In this document: positions 41,121 to 49,835 of the stretch, piece after piece
Numbering within the stretch: the first letter of the stretch is position 1
Layout: each line of letters opens with the position of its first letter
NCBI GenBank assembly: GCA_963771985.1
Contig: CAVYVO010000022.1
Span: 186,001 to 250,000, forward strand
Direction of reading: 5' to 3'
Origin: Trebonia sp963771985
GTDB lineage: Bacteria > Actinomycetota > Actinomycetes > Streptosporangiales > Streptosporangiaceae
Length of the DNA: 64,000 bases
Notes under the pieces: model-generated
Told to the model about the DNA's origin: nothing
Database searches by the model: none
Seen by the model: the letters and a program-made list of their open reading frames with translations, nothing else
Translations under genes and position numbers: made by a program

Positions 41121-42302
41121 GTGGCGAGCACGGGGGACTGGTTCGAGACCGTTGCCGAGGCGCGCCGCCGCGCCAGGCGGCGGCTGCCGAGGTCCGTTTT
41201 CCTCGCCCTGGAGGCGGGGGCCGAGGCAGGGGTCACCCGCGCGGACAACGTCGAGGCGTTCGGCGAGCTCCGGTTCGCCCCGCCGCGGCTGGCGGACTTG
41301 CCCGCCGTCCGTGACATGCGCACGTCGGTTCTCGGGGTCGATATCGACATGCCGGTGATCGCCTCGCCGGCCGGAGCGCAGGCGGTGCACCCGCTCGGTG
41401 AGCTCGCCATCGCCGCCGGCACCCGGGACGCGGGGACCGCGATGGGCCTGAGCGAGTTCGCCAGCAAGCCGGCCGCGGACGTGGCACGGGTCAACCCGAA
41501 GCTTTTCTTCCAGGTGCACTGGTCCGCGGACCGGGAGACCCTGCTCGAACGGGCCGCCCGGGCGCGCGAGGGTGGCGCCCGGGCGCTCATCGTGACCCTG
41601 GACTGGACGTTTCCCGGCGGCCGCGACTGGGGCAGCCCGGCCATACCGGAGAAACTCGACCTGCGGACGCTCCTGCGGTACGCGCCGCAGGGCCTCGCCA
41701 GGCCGCGCTACCTGGCGGACTGGCTCAGGCACGGCGGCCTGCCCGACCTCACCGTGCCGAACATGGCACGGCCGGGCGAGCCGGCCCCGGGCTTCTTCGC
41801 GGCCTACCGGTCGTGGCGATGCGTCCCGCCGCCGGCCTGGGCCGACATCGCGTGGCTGCGCGAGCGGTGGGATGGCCCGTTCATGGTCAAGGGCGTGATG
41901 CGCGCCGAAGACGCCCGCCGCGCGGTCGACGCCGGCGCGACCGCCATCTCGGTGTCCAACCACGGCGGCAACAACCTGGACGGCACGCCGGGGTCGATCA
42001 GGGCGCTGCCCGCGATAGCGCACGCGGTGGGCGACAGGGCCGAGGTGCTGCTCGACGGCGGCGTCCGCCGCGGCGGCGACGTGGTGAAGGCGCTCGCCCT
42101 CGGCGCCCGCGCGGTGCTGATCGGCCGCGCCTGCCTGTGGGGCCTGGCGGCCGGCGGCCCGGCCGGGGTGGGATGCGTCTTCGGCATCCTGCGCGTCGGC
42201 ATCGACTCCGCCCTGCTCGCCCTCGGCCGCCCGTCGGTCCACGACCTGGTCCCGGCCGACGTGATCGTCCCCGCCGGTTTCAGCCACGGCCTTTCTGATT
42301 GA
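41121..42302 (+). CDS. mftD: MftD-like FMN-dependent alpha-hydroxyacid oxidase
   Basis: An FMN-dependent enzyme of the lactate oxidase fold, 393 residues, very close in pattern to MftD (pre-mycofactocin synthase): WFETVAEARRRARRRLPRSV at the start, GLSEFASKPAADVA, FFQVHW, DWTFPGGRDWGSP, then ISVSNHGGNNLDGTPGSIRA (FMN-binding and active-site His, near 275) and LLDGGVRRGGDVVKALALGA. MftD makes the diketone redox centre of mycofactocin from the MftC/MftE product. No other mft gene (A, B, C, E, F) is in the window; the usual MftR-type regulator is not obvious, although a TetR gene lies just upstream. So it is either an isolated paralogue or an orphaned pathway piece. Confidence 0.85.
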   Translation: MASTGDWFETVAEARRRARRRLPRSVFLALEAGAEAGVTRADNVEAFGELRFAPPRLADLPAVRDMRTSVLGVDIDMPVIASPAGAQAVHPLGELAIAAGTRDAGTAMGLSEFASKPAADVARVNPKLFFQVHWSADRETLLERAARAREGGARALIVTLDWTFPGGRDWGSPAIPEKLDLRTLLRYAPQGLARPRYLADWLRHGGLPDLTVPNMARPGEPAPGFFAAYRSWRCVPPPAWADIAWLRERWDGPFMVKGVMRAEDARRAVDAGATAISVSNHGGNNLDGTPGSIRALPAIAHAVGDRAEVLLDGGVRRGGDVVKALALGARAVLIGRACLWGLAAGGPAGVGCVFGILRVGIDSALLALGRPSVHDLVPADVIVPAGFSHGLSD

Positions 42303-42312
42303 CTCTGATTGA

Positions 42313-45267
42313 CTAAGCCAGCGGGTCGGTTGCGCGATCGACCACACTAGAGCGGGTCGATTGCGCAATCGGCCCGCCCCAACACGAGCTGGCGGGCTGC
42401 GCCGGTGGTGAGGAGCGAGTATGGACGAGAAGCGGGCCCGGGAACTGCTGCTCGCGGAGCGCGCCGAGGTGACGTCGCTGCTGAAGGAAGCCGAGACGGA
42501 GGCCGATGAGGACCGTCCGGAAGACGAGCCCGGCGACTTCGGCGACGCGGGGCTGCCGCTGACCGAAGAGGCGGAGGACGAGGCTATCACCGCGGACCTG
42601 CGGGAACGCCTCGACGCGATCGACCGGGCGCTGGCCCGTCTGGAAGACGGCACCTACGGCCGCTCGGTGCTCAGCGGCAAGCCGATCCCGGACGAGCGGC
42701 TGGAAGCCGACCCCGCCGCCGAGCTGACCGTCGAGGAAGCAGGCGCCCAGCAGCGGTAACGCCAGGCCGCGGTCGGCGATCCAGACGGCGATCTGGGCCC
42801 GCGTCCGGAAGCCCAGCTTGGCCATGATGTTGGCGACGTGCCGCGCGACGGTCGCCGGGCTGATGACCAGTTCGTCGGCGATGGCCTTGTTGCTGCGGCC
42901 GCGGGCCACCAGCGCGGCGATCTCCAGCTCCCGCGGGGTCAGCGACCCGGGCAACGCGGTGGCTACGGCGGTGGTAGCCGCCGTAGCTCCCGGCGGGGCG
43001 GCTTCCGGTGCCGCGGCTCTCGGCGGGGCGGCTTCCGGCGGCGCGGTCGGCGACCCGAGCGCCAGGTCGATAGCGGCCTCGGCGGACAGCGCGAGGCCCT
43101 GCGCCCACAGCCGCGCGACGGCCTGGTCCCCAAGGCGGCGGGCGGGAACGAGGTAGCGCTCGGCTCGCGCGCCCGGCAGCGGAGGCAGGCCGCCCGCCTC
43201 GCGCAGCGCGGTCGACGCGGCGGCGAGCAGCACCGCCCGTTCGGCATCTCCTTCCCTGACGGCGAGCGCGGCGAAGGACTCCAGCCCGCGCGCGACACCG
43301 ATGCGCGCCCCGGTGCTCCTGCTGAGCCGCAGGCTCTCGGTAAGGTGTTCCCTGGCCAGCCCGATCGCGCCGAGGTCGGTCGCCACCCGGCCAAGGCCGG
43401 ACAGGCAGCGGGCGATCTCCGGGCGGGCGTCGATCTCACGGAGGATGACCAGTGCCTCGGTATACCGGCGATGCGCGTCGGCGTGGTCCCCGCGCGCCCT
43501 GGAGAGGTCGCCGAGACCGAGCTGCGCCCTGGCGACGCCCCACCTGTGGTCGATGGCCCGCATGACGCCGATCGAGGCGTTCGTGAGGTCGGCGGCCGCA
43601 CGCAGCCTGCCGCGCAGCCCGGCGGCGACGGCCCTGATGGCGAGAGCCCAGCCCTCGTTCCACCTGTCGTCGGCCGCCCCGGCGATCGACATCGCCTCGC
43701 GAGCCAGCGTCTCCGCCTCGTCCGGCCGCCCGGTGTGTACGGCGATCTCGCTGAGCAGGTTGAGCCCGGCCGCCGTCCAGAACTGGTCACCGGCTTTCCG
43801 GCAGAGGCCGAGCCCCGCGTTGGCCAGCGATTCGGCCGCGGCCGGGTCGCTAGAGAGCGTGAGCTGCGCCCGCCCGATCAGCGCCGCGCCCCGGACATCC
43901 GGCTCCACGTCCGCGGCTTCGGGCCTGTCCAGGAACGCGTCCAGCCACTCGCAGCCGAGAGCGAACTCGCCGCGGACGAGCATGCAGGGGAGGACCGCGC
44001 TGCAGATGCGCAGCCCGGCCCGCACGTCGCCGTCCGCCAGGCACTGGCTCAGCACCGGCCAGACGTTGCTGGCGTCCACGTCGTACCTGCGGAAGACGTC
44101 CACCCGGTCCTGCCATGGCGCGGGGACCAGCGCCATGCCCACCGCGAAGTTCCATTCCGCCACGGCGAGCACGTAGTCGCGGAGGCGGCGCTCGACGGCC
44201 GCTGCCTCGACGGCCGCCGCAAGCTTCTCCGCCGCGTACGCGCGGATCGTGTCGAGCATCCGGTACCGGGCCTGGCCGAGCGCCTCGGGCTCGCGCACTA
44301 CCAGCGACTTGTCCACCAGCGCGGCCAGCAGGTCCAGTATGTCGTCGGCCGGGATCCGCTGGTCCGGGCACACCCGCTCGGCCATCTCGAGGGACCAGCC
44401 GGCGAACACCGACAGGCGGCGCAGCAGCACCTGCTCTTGTTCGGCCAGCAGGTCGTGGCTCCAGTCGATCGCCGCGCGCAGCGTCCGCTGCCGCGGCGGC
44501 GCGGTCCGGGCGCCGGTGGTCAGGAGCGCGAAGCGGTCGGCCAGCCGCAGCCGGATCTGGTCGACGGAAAGCGCGCGGACGCGGGCCGCGGCCAGCTCGA
44601 TCGCCAGCGGGATGCCGTCAAGCGCGCGGCAAAGTGCCGCGACGGCGCCCGCGTTCGAGGGGGTAAGCGCGAAGCCGGGAAGAGTCGCCGACGCCCGTTC
44701 GGTGAAAAGCTGGGCAGCCTCGCCGGGGGACAGCGCGTCGGCGGGATCCGGGGGCGTGACGGCGAGCGGCGGCACCGGCCAGACAGTCTCCCCCGCTATG
44801 CGGAACGGCTCGCGGCTGGTGGTGAGCACCCGCAGTTCGGGGGAGCACACCAGCAGCCGCTGGCAGATCTCGGCGCAGGTGTCGACCAGGTGCTCGCAAT
44901 TGTCCAGCGCCAGCAGCAGCTTGCGCGGGCGCAGCGCGTCGGCGAGGGTGTCGAGCAGCGGGCGCCCCTGCTCCTCGGCCACCCCGATCGCCGACGCGAC
45001 GCGGGTGACGATCAGATCCGGGTTGGTCACGTCCGCCAGTTCGACGTAGCAGGCCCCGTCGGGGAACTCGTCGGCCATCGCGGCCAGGGTGCGCAGCGCC
45101 AGGCGGGTCTTGCCGATGCCCCCGGGACCGGTCAGCGTCAGCAGCCGGGTAGCGGACAGGAACTTGCGCAGCTCGTCAAGCTCGCGTTCGCGCCCGACGA
45201 AGCTGTTTGGCTCCTGGGGCAGATCTGACCTTATGTTCGCACCTCGATCCCGGCATGACGGCTGCAT
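42313..45267 (-). CDS. LuxR-type ATPase regulator, extended C-terminus
   Basis: A large STAND-type regulator. From ATG 45267: SFVGRERELDELR, Walker A GPGGIGKTRLAL (near 46), LLALDNCEHLVD (Walker B, near 115), DGIPLAIELAAARVRAL, a tetratricopeptide-like middle, and a C-terminal LuxR helix-turn-helix LTPRELEIAALVARGRSNKA and VARHVANIMAKLG. The regulator should end soon after the IAVWIADRGLALPLL segment (around 42755), giving about 835 residues. Instead the frame stays open for 440 bp across the whole antisense dksA-like gene and through a palindrome pair to 42313. The added tail has no recognisable domain and is probably a lost stop codon. The inducer is unknown. Confidence 0.85.
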   Translation of the reverse strand: MQPSCRDRGANIRSDLPQEPNSFVGRERELDELRKFLSATRLLTLTGPGGIGKTRLALRTLAAMADEFPDGACYVELADVTNPDLIVTRVASAIGVAEEQGRPLLDTLADALRPRKLLLALDNCEHLVDTCAEICQRLLVCSPELRVLTTSREPFRIAGETVWPVPPLAVTPPDPADALSPGEAAQLFTERASATLPGFALTPSNAGAVAALCRALDGIPLAIELAAARVRALSVDQIRLRLADRFALLTTGARTAPPRQRTLRAAIDWSHDLLAEQEQVLLRRLSVFAGWSLEMAERVCPDQRIPADDILDLLAALVDKSLVVREPEALGQARYRMLDTIRAYAAEKLAAAVEAAAVERRLRDYVLAVAEWNFAVGMALVPAPWQDRVDVFRRYDVDASNVWPVLSQCLADGDVRAGLRICSAVLPCMLVRGEFALGCEWLDAFLDRPEAADVEPDVRGAALIGRAQLTLSSDPAAAESLANAGLGLCRKAGDQFWTAAGLNLLSEIAVHTGRPDEAETLAREAMSIAGAADDRWNEGWALAIRAVAAGLRGRLRAAADLTNASIGVMRAIDHRWGVARAQLGLGDLSRARGDHADAHRRYTEALVILREIDARPEIARCLSGLGRVATDLGAIGLAREHLTESLRLSRSTGARIGVARGLESFAALAVREGDAERAVLLAAASTALREAGGLPPLPGARAERYLVPARRLGDQAVARLWAQGLALSAEAAIDLALGSPTAPPEAAPPRAAAPEAAPPGATAATTAVATALPGSLTPRELEIAALVARGRSNKAIADELVISPATVARHVANIMAKLGFRTRAQIAVWIADRGLALPLLGACFLDGQLGGGVGFQPLVRDRLAAEHRAAVGAVFQTGQRPVDRVEAFPQVRGDSLVLRLFGQRQPRVAEVAGLVFRTVLIGLRLGFLQQRRHLGALREQQFPGPLLVHTRSSPPAQPASSCWGGPIAQSTRSSVVDRATDPLA
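42324..42374. repeat. pair of 20-bp palindromes, 31-bp pitch
   Basis: Copies at 42324 (GGTCGGTTGCGCGATCGACC) and 42355 (GGTCGATTGCGCAATCGGCC), 31 bp apart, linker ACACTAGAGCG. It lies between mftD and the dksA-like start (42421), and in the tail of the LuxR frame. Confidence 0.88.
42421..42759 (+). CDS. DksA/TraR-like protein without zinc cysteines
   Basis: A 112-residue TraR/DksA-family protein. The N-terminal half is a charged coiled coil (EKRARELLLAERAEVTSLL). The C-terminal half has the family end YGRSVLSGKPIPDERLEADP, in which the usual zinc-finger CxxC is S-V-L-S. Zinc-less members of this kind are common in actinomycetes and may bind the RNA polymerase secondary channel, but this is not shown here. 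ATG 42421 has GAGGAGCG 5 nt upstream. It lies entirely antisense to the extended LuxR frame, and a palindrome pair precedes it by 45 bp. Confidence 0.85.
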   Translation: MDEKRARELLLAERAEVTSLLKEAETEADEDRPEDEPGDFGDAGLPLTEEAEDEAITADLRERLDAIDRALARLEDGTYGRSVLSGKPIPDERLEADPAAELTVEEAGAQQR

Positions 45268-45269
45268 AT

Positions 45270-45285
45270 CGAATTACATAATTCG
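45270..45285. promoter_or_regulatory. 7-2-7 palindrome at luxR start
   Basis: CGAATTA-CA-TAATTCG is a perfect inverted repeat ending 3 bp upstream of ATG 45267 on the minus strand. It is a candidate operator for the LuxR gene itself. No -10 box is clear. Confidence 0.4.
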
Positions 45286-45845
45286 GATGATGCGCTGACC
45301 TGCGGCCAAGTTTATCCTGCTGACAGCCAGGGAGTTCAGCGGTTTGCTTTTTCGCGAGCGCGGGGCCGTGATTCTGCATGCTTCTGAATGCCCGGTGGCT
45401 ATGGCTCCGGTCGCCGTGGCCCACCGCTTGGGGGGGATGCGACGGAATCGTCGGCACCCGTGCCGGCGCTATCGCGCCGCAGGGAGCGGTCACGGCGACC
45501 GGACAGGCCTTCTATCCGCGTCCGTGGATTCTCTCGCGCCTCAACGGTCACTCGCGCCGCTTGGCCTAAGTCGATCATGATCCCTAGGGCGCTCTTTAAG
45601 CCGTGTCTGTCGCCACTATAACCGTCCGTGACTACCGATTGCGCAGCTAGCGCGATGATCACGAAAATATTTTTTCCCACGTAAATAATTCGTTCTATAG
45701 TAACGAAAGCTCTTCGCGATCATGGTCGGCTGGCGCTGGAATTCGGCGGCAAGGCACACAAAGCGGTCACACTCTGTAGTGCACCTGCCCGGTGTATGGC
45801 AGCATGAGGCGCCAGAGAATCCTGAGGATCTCTGGCCAAACCGGG
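45286..45845. other. gap with repeat E4
   Basis: About 560 bp with no supportable gene; several short open frames here are low-quality. It carries the 71-bp element E4 and its flanks (about 45600-45790). Confidence 0.5.
45654..45724 (+). repeat. 71-bp GATC-bounded element E4
   Basis: The core runs from GATGATCACGAAAATATTTT to TCTTCGCGATCATG, exactly 71 bp. It is nearly identical to E1 read on the other strand (7644-7574), and this match continues into both flanks (left CCACTATAACCGTCCGTGACT, given from 45613; right GGTCGGCTG and ACACTC-GTAGT). E1 and E4 form one subfamily, E2 and E3 another. Confidence 0.85.
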
Positions 45846-46772
45846 TTACTCCTTGCTGATGGCTTCGCGTACCGCGGGGACGATCTCCTGTGCGTAGCGG
45901 GCGATCGCGACCGAAAGCGGCGTGTCGTCGGTGGTGTGGTAGATGAACCCCTGTGCGCCGTGCTCGAGTACCGCCGCGGTCATCTCCTCGACCCACTGCG
46001 CCACGGACCCGCCGATCCAGCGGCCGTCCTCGCCGCGGGTATCGGCCAGCGGTGACGATGTGATCCGACCGCCGAAGTTGAAGACGTCGATGATCGCCGA
46101 GGGGTCCCGCCCGGCGGCGGCCGCCGCCTCGTCGATCACCGGCCGGGACTCCCGGTAGAGCTTGCTGAGCCAGTCCGACCCCATCGACGGAACCCACCCG
46201 TCAGCGGCCCGTCCGGTGACCGCCAGCGAGTTCGGGCCCACCGATCCGGTCCAGATGGGCGGTGCCGCAACCGGCGACGGCTGCAGGCCGGCTACCTGGT
46301 AGAACGCGCCGTCGAACGTGACCGGCTCGCTGCCGCCGCAGAGCGCCCTGATCAGGGCGATGGCCTCTTCCATGGCGCGTACCGCGGCACCCGGGGTAAG
46401 GCGGGGGATACCCAGCTGGGTGATCATGTCCCAGATCGCACCCGCCCCCATGCCGAGGATGACGCGGCCGCCGGACAGCGCGGACAGCGACGTGATCGTC
46501 CGCGCCAGCGCCGGGGCAGGCCGGGTCGGCAGGTTAGTGACGATCACGGCGCCGGAGACGCGCGTGGTGCGCCCGAGCACGAACCCGACCGCGGAGTAGG
46601 CGTCGAGCTTGTCGCCGAAGTAGAGGTGGTCGGCGATCGTGAACAGGTCGAGGCCGCCCCGGTCCGCTTCGGCCGCCGTATCCAGGATGGCCGGCACGTT
46701 CGCGATGTCGGCTCCGTTCCACTGACCCAGGCTCGCGCCGAATAGTACGCGTCGTTCTGGCATTGGCGGCAT
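45846..46772 (-). CDS. LLM-class F420-dependent oxidoreductase
   Basis: A luciferase-like monooxygenase-fold oxidoreductase of 308 residues, of the type using F420 in actinomycetes. Landmarks: RRVLFGASLGQ, DLFTIADHLYFGDKLDAYS (near 41-59), RVSGAVIVTNLPTRPAP and GRVILGMGAGAIWDM near 110. The substrate is unknown. ATG 46772 is supported by GGAGGG 9 nt upstream; the open frame extends to 46832. It follows the sugar-kinase gene by 80 bp on the same strand and may be the last gene of that transcript or separate. Confidence 0.85.
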   Translation of the reverse strand: MPPMPERRVLFGASLGQWNGADIANVPAILDTAAEADRGGLDLFTIADHLYFGDKLDAYSAVGFVLGRTTRVSGAVIVTNLPTRPAPALARTITSLSALSGGRVILGMGAGAIWDMITQLGIPRLTPGAAVRAMEEAIALIRALCGGSEPVTFDGAFYQVAGLQPSPVAAPPIWTGSVGPNSLAVTGRAADGWVPSMGSDWLSKLYRESRPVIDEAAAAAGRDPSAIIDVFNFGGRITSSPLADTRGEDGRWIGGSVAQWVEEMTAAVLEHGAQGFIYHTTDDTPLSVAIARYAQEIVPAVREAISKE

Positions 46773-46852
46773 TGTCGAGTTCCCTCCGGGTGCGCGGCGA
46801 CTGCGATCCCTGCACATTCTGCTACGCGGCACATCCTGTTGGGCGGCCGCGG

Positions 46853-47863
46853 CTACACCGCGCGGTACTCCTGTCGTAGCCGTCGTTCCGCCGCCGCGCC
46901 GGCTCCGACGTGATCCAGCCCCAGCAGCGCGGCCCCGGCCACCGGCGGCACATCCACCACGCGCGGCAGCGCGCCCGGCGCGTCGACGGCGAGCCGCCGC
47001 TCGATCGCGCCGAGCAGGCCCGCGTCCCGCGCCTCGAGCAGCCCGCCGCCCAGGACGACCGGGGTCCCGTCCGACGGCAGCCCCAGCCGGCGCAGGGCGG
47101 TCACCGCCATCAGGCAGATCTCGTCCGCTTGCCGGGTCACGAGCTCGCGGGCCACCGGATCGCCCGTCGCCGCCACCGCGAACAGCGCCTGGGTGAGCCG
47201 CAGCAGGTCGTCTTCGCCGAGCTGGCCCTTGTGCACGGCGATCGCCACGTCGGTGGCCGACGGCAGGCCGAAATGCTTCGCCACCGCGGTGCTCAGGGCC
47301 GTCGCCGGCCCGCGGCCGTCATCGGCGCGCATCGCGTGCCACATCACCTGCTCGCTGAGCCCGATCCCGCCGCCCCAGTCCCCGCTCAGCGTGCCGAAGG
47401 CCAGGTACCGGGCGGTGCGCCCGTCCGGCGCGACGGCCACGCAGTTGATCCCCGCGCCGGACGTGACCGCCACGCCCCATGGCCTGGCGCCGCCGCCGGG
47501 CGCCCGCACCCCGGCCCGGAACACCGCGAACGTGTCGTTGAGCGCGACGGCGGACGGCGACCAGCCTTGGCGGAGCAGCGCCGCGGTCAGTTCCGCCTCC
47601 TCCTCGGGCAGGTCAGCGCCGGCCAGGCACGCAGAGGTGTGCCGGGCGACGGGACCGCCGTGGCCGGCGCCGGCTTTCGCGGCCGTCGAGCGCACCAGGT
47701 GGCCGAGTATCCGCATCGCGCCGTCGACGCCGTATTCCTCCTGGCTGGCGCCCGGTCCGCGCACCGACGCGAGCAGCGTCCCGTCGGCGGCGACCAGGGT
47801 CACGTCGGTCTTGCTGTTGCCGCCGTCGATGGCCAGCACGGCGGCAAGCGGACCGTCAGCCAC
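46853..47863 (-). CDS. N-acetylglucosamine kinase-like (BadF/BadG) protein
   Basis: A sugar kinase of the BadF/BadG/BcrA/BcrD ATPase fold, 336 residues, as in N-acetylglucosamine kinase. Phosphate motif LAIDGGNSKTDV (near 9-20), ALNDTFAVFRAG (near 106), SGAGINCVAVAPDGR (near 135) and LSGDWGGGIGLSEQ (near 158), then the adenosine motif VVLGGGLLEA near 277. It would phosphorylate an amino sugar or sugar released in the cytosol. GTG 47863 overlaps the GH9 stop by 8 bp, so it belongs to the sugar operon. Confidence 0.87.
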   Translation of the reverse strand: MADGPLAAVLAIDGGNSKTDVTLVAADGTLLASVRGPGASQEEYGVDGAMRILGHLVRSTAAKAGAGHGGPVARHTSACLAGADLPEEEAELTAALLRQGWSPSAVALNDTFAVFRAGVRAPGGGARPWGVAVTSGAGINCVAVAPDGRTARYLAFGTLSGDWGGGIGLSEQVMWHAMRADDGRGPATALSTAVAKHFGLPSATDVAIAVHKGQLGEDDLLRLTQALFAVAATGDPVARELVTRQADEICLMAVTALRRLGLPSDGTPVVLGGGLLEARDAGLLGAIERRLAVDAPGALPRVVDVPPVAGAALLGLDHVGAGAAAERRLRQEYRAV

Positions 47864-49824
47864 GTCCGGCCGCCCCGAACGCGAAAGCCAGCAGCGAGAT
47901 CGCCGAATAATCCAGCGACGGCTCCACCGACGGCCACGACACCACGTTGTCCTCGTACGCGGCCGCGGCGTTGCCGAACGCCCCGTACGATCCGTGGCCG
48001 CATGCGCGCATCCCGCTCACCGTGCCGAGGCCGGTGAAGTTGGCGGGGCTGCTCGGCCCGTCGACCGTCGCCCCCGCCTGGATCCGCCCGGTGCCGGACA
48101 GCGACCCGGCCAGGTTGGCGATCTCGCTCTGCATGCAGTACGGGAACGCCGACCCGGCGCCGACCACGAACGACGCGCCCCACGGGTTGGCGCCGAGCGC
48201 GTAGTCCAGCTGCCGCTGCGCGAAAGCCGTGTACGCGGCCGACCCGCCGTACTCCCGGTACAGCGCGTCCGTCACGTACAGCCCGAACGCGTGCGGCGAC
48301 GCGTCGGCGGGTCCTAGGTCCGTGCCGAGCCCGAACGGGTCGCCGGCCGCCCATCGCTCGCCCACCCGCAGCTGCGCCGCCATGTCGGCGAGCAGCGGCC
48401 GCGGCGCGATCACCGGCCTGCCGGGGGCGCCGCGCAGCGCGCGGAGCAGTTCGGCCTCGGCTATCGCGCCGTTGTCGTACAGGTTGAGCGTGTCGCCGCC
48501 CGCCGGGTGACCCTGCGCGAGATAGGCCCGCGCCCACCGCGCCGCCACCGCCAGGTCCCGCCGCAGCCGCGAGCGCGGCACCCCCAGCCGCTCGTCGGCG
48601 AGCGCGATCTCCGCAGCTCCCCACAACATCGCGGACTTCCACTCAGTGCCCGGGTAGTAGTCGTGCGGGTAGGTGGTGACGATCGATCCGACGTCCGTCG
48701 TCCGCGCCATCGCATACACCGAGCGCGCGAGCGCCAGCAGCTCACGCGCCTGCTGGCCGCCCGTCGCGAGCTGCGCGCCGAGCGCGTAGTCCGCGGCGTA
48801 CCGCCCGGCCAGTTCGGGGCTTACCGGCTTGCCGGGCGCCGCCGCCTCGAACACCGGGCGGTACTCGACGTAGTAGTCCGCCGACCCGGGCTTGGCCCCG
48901 AGCCGGTCCTCGGCCTGCGGCAGCAACCAGAAGTCGTAGTCGCCGTCGATCCTCGCGTTGCCGTTGCCGATCCCGACCTGGATGTACATGACCTTTTTCG
49001 CCGGGTTCCACAGCTCGCGCATCCACCGCAGCCCGAACTCCGCCTCGTCCCGCAGCGCGGCCGAGAACGGCCCGTGGAAGTCCCGCGCGGCCACGAGCAG
49101 CAGCGCGTCCGCGTAGCTCGCCGTGTACCCGAACTTCTCGTACCCGCCGCCGGCGTTCGAACCAGCCGCCCGACACGTCCACCGGGCCGCCGGCCTTCGT
49201 GAAGCCGCCGATGAGGTTGTCGTTGCCGTCGTACTTCGGCGCGGCGTACACGTAGGCGCGCGCGTCCGTCAGGTTCGCCGGCTTACGGTCCAGCACCGCG
49301 GATACCACGTCCGCCCCGTCCCGTTCGGACGTGAAGTACCGCACCCCGTTGCTCACGAGTCCGGTGTAGAGCGCCTGCCCGGACGCGATCCGGAAGGCCG
49401 GGGAGGTCGTTGACCCGACGCGGATCCGGTACGTCCCGGTGCACCGGACCGGCGAGAAGTTCAGCGCGTACACCGCGCGGTAGCGCGAATTCCACGCGCC
49501 CAGGTCATCGCGGGAGACGCCGCGGAAAACCACGCCCCGCGGGCCGGCGACGCTAAACGAGACCTGGCTTACCCGTCCCGGCAGCATCAGGTACCCCACC
49601 TTTGGTGCTCGGGTGGCGTATCCGACCTGGTCGACCCGGAGTTCGGGGGTCGCCGCCCCGGATTCGAGTGGGTCGATTGCGCGATCGACCACACTAGAAC
49701 GGGTCGATTGCGCAATCGGCATGATGACCTCCTGCGCCTGTGATGCTGGAGTCGCGAACGTGGCGAGGGAGAGCGTGGCCGCTGCCGCGATAGCGGCCGG
49801 CCAGACGCGTGTGCGCTTGAGCAT
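47856..49824 (-). pseudogene. secreted GH9 glycosidase, +1 frameshift
   Basis: A GH9-type beta-glycosidase (endoglucanase or exo-glucosaminidase group). From ATG 49824: a signal peptide (AAIAAAATLSLATFATPASQ), a palindrome-derived insert IAQSTRSSVVDRAIDPLESG, an N-terminal Ig-like domain (LRVDQVGYATRAPKVGYLML), then PVDVSGGWF. At 49153-49161 (TTC-GAA-CGC) one extra base breaks the frame; the continuation reads AGGGYEKFGYTASYADALLL, then the (alpha/alpha)6 barrel to ALGANPWGASFVVGAGSAFP and the end at 47856. All conserved blocks remain. The break falls in the GGW(F/Y)DAG active-site loop. It lies 11 bp after GH4 and overlaps the kinase gene. Confidence 0.85.
49671..49721. repeat. pair of 20-bp palindromes inside GH9 5' end
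   Basis: Copies at 49671 (GGTCGATTGCGCGATCGACC) and 49702 (ends GGCA), 31 bp apart, linker ACACTAGAACG. They are read in frame between the signal peptide and the Ig-like domain of the GH9 protein. Confidence 0.9.
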
Positions 49825-49835
49825 GGAGCGCCCCC

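Noticed and set aside
42838..45228. 796-codon open frame antisense to the LuxR regulator
   Set aside because: No recognisable motif; the minus frame carries Walker and LuxR motifs. High-GC shadow.
45616..46197. 193-codon frame joining the LLM gene and repeat E4
   Set aside because: Antisense-type composition and wrong frame for the LLM enzyme; the apparent similarity to the frame near 7500 comes from the shared DNA repeat.
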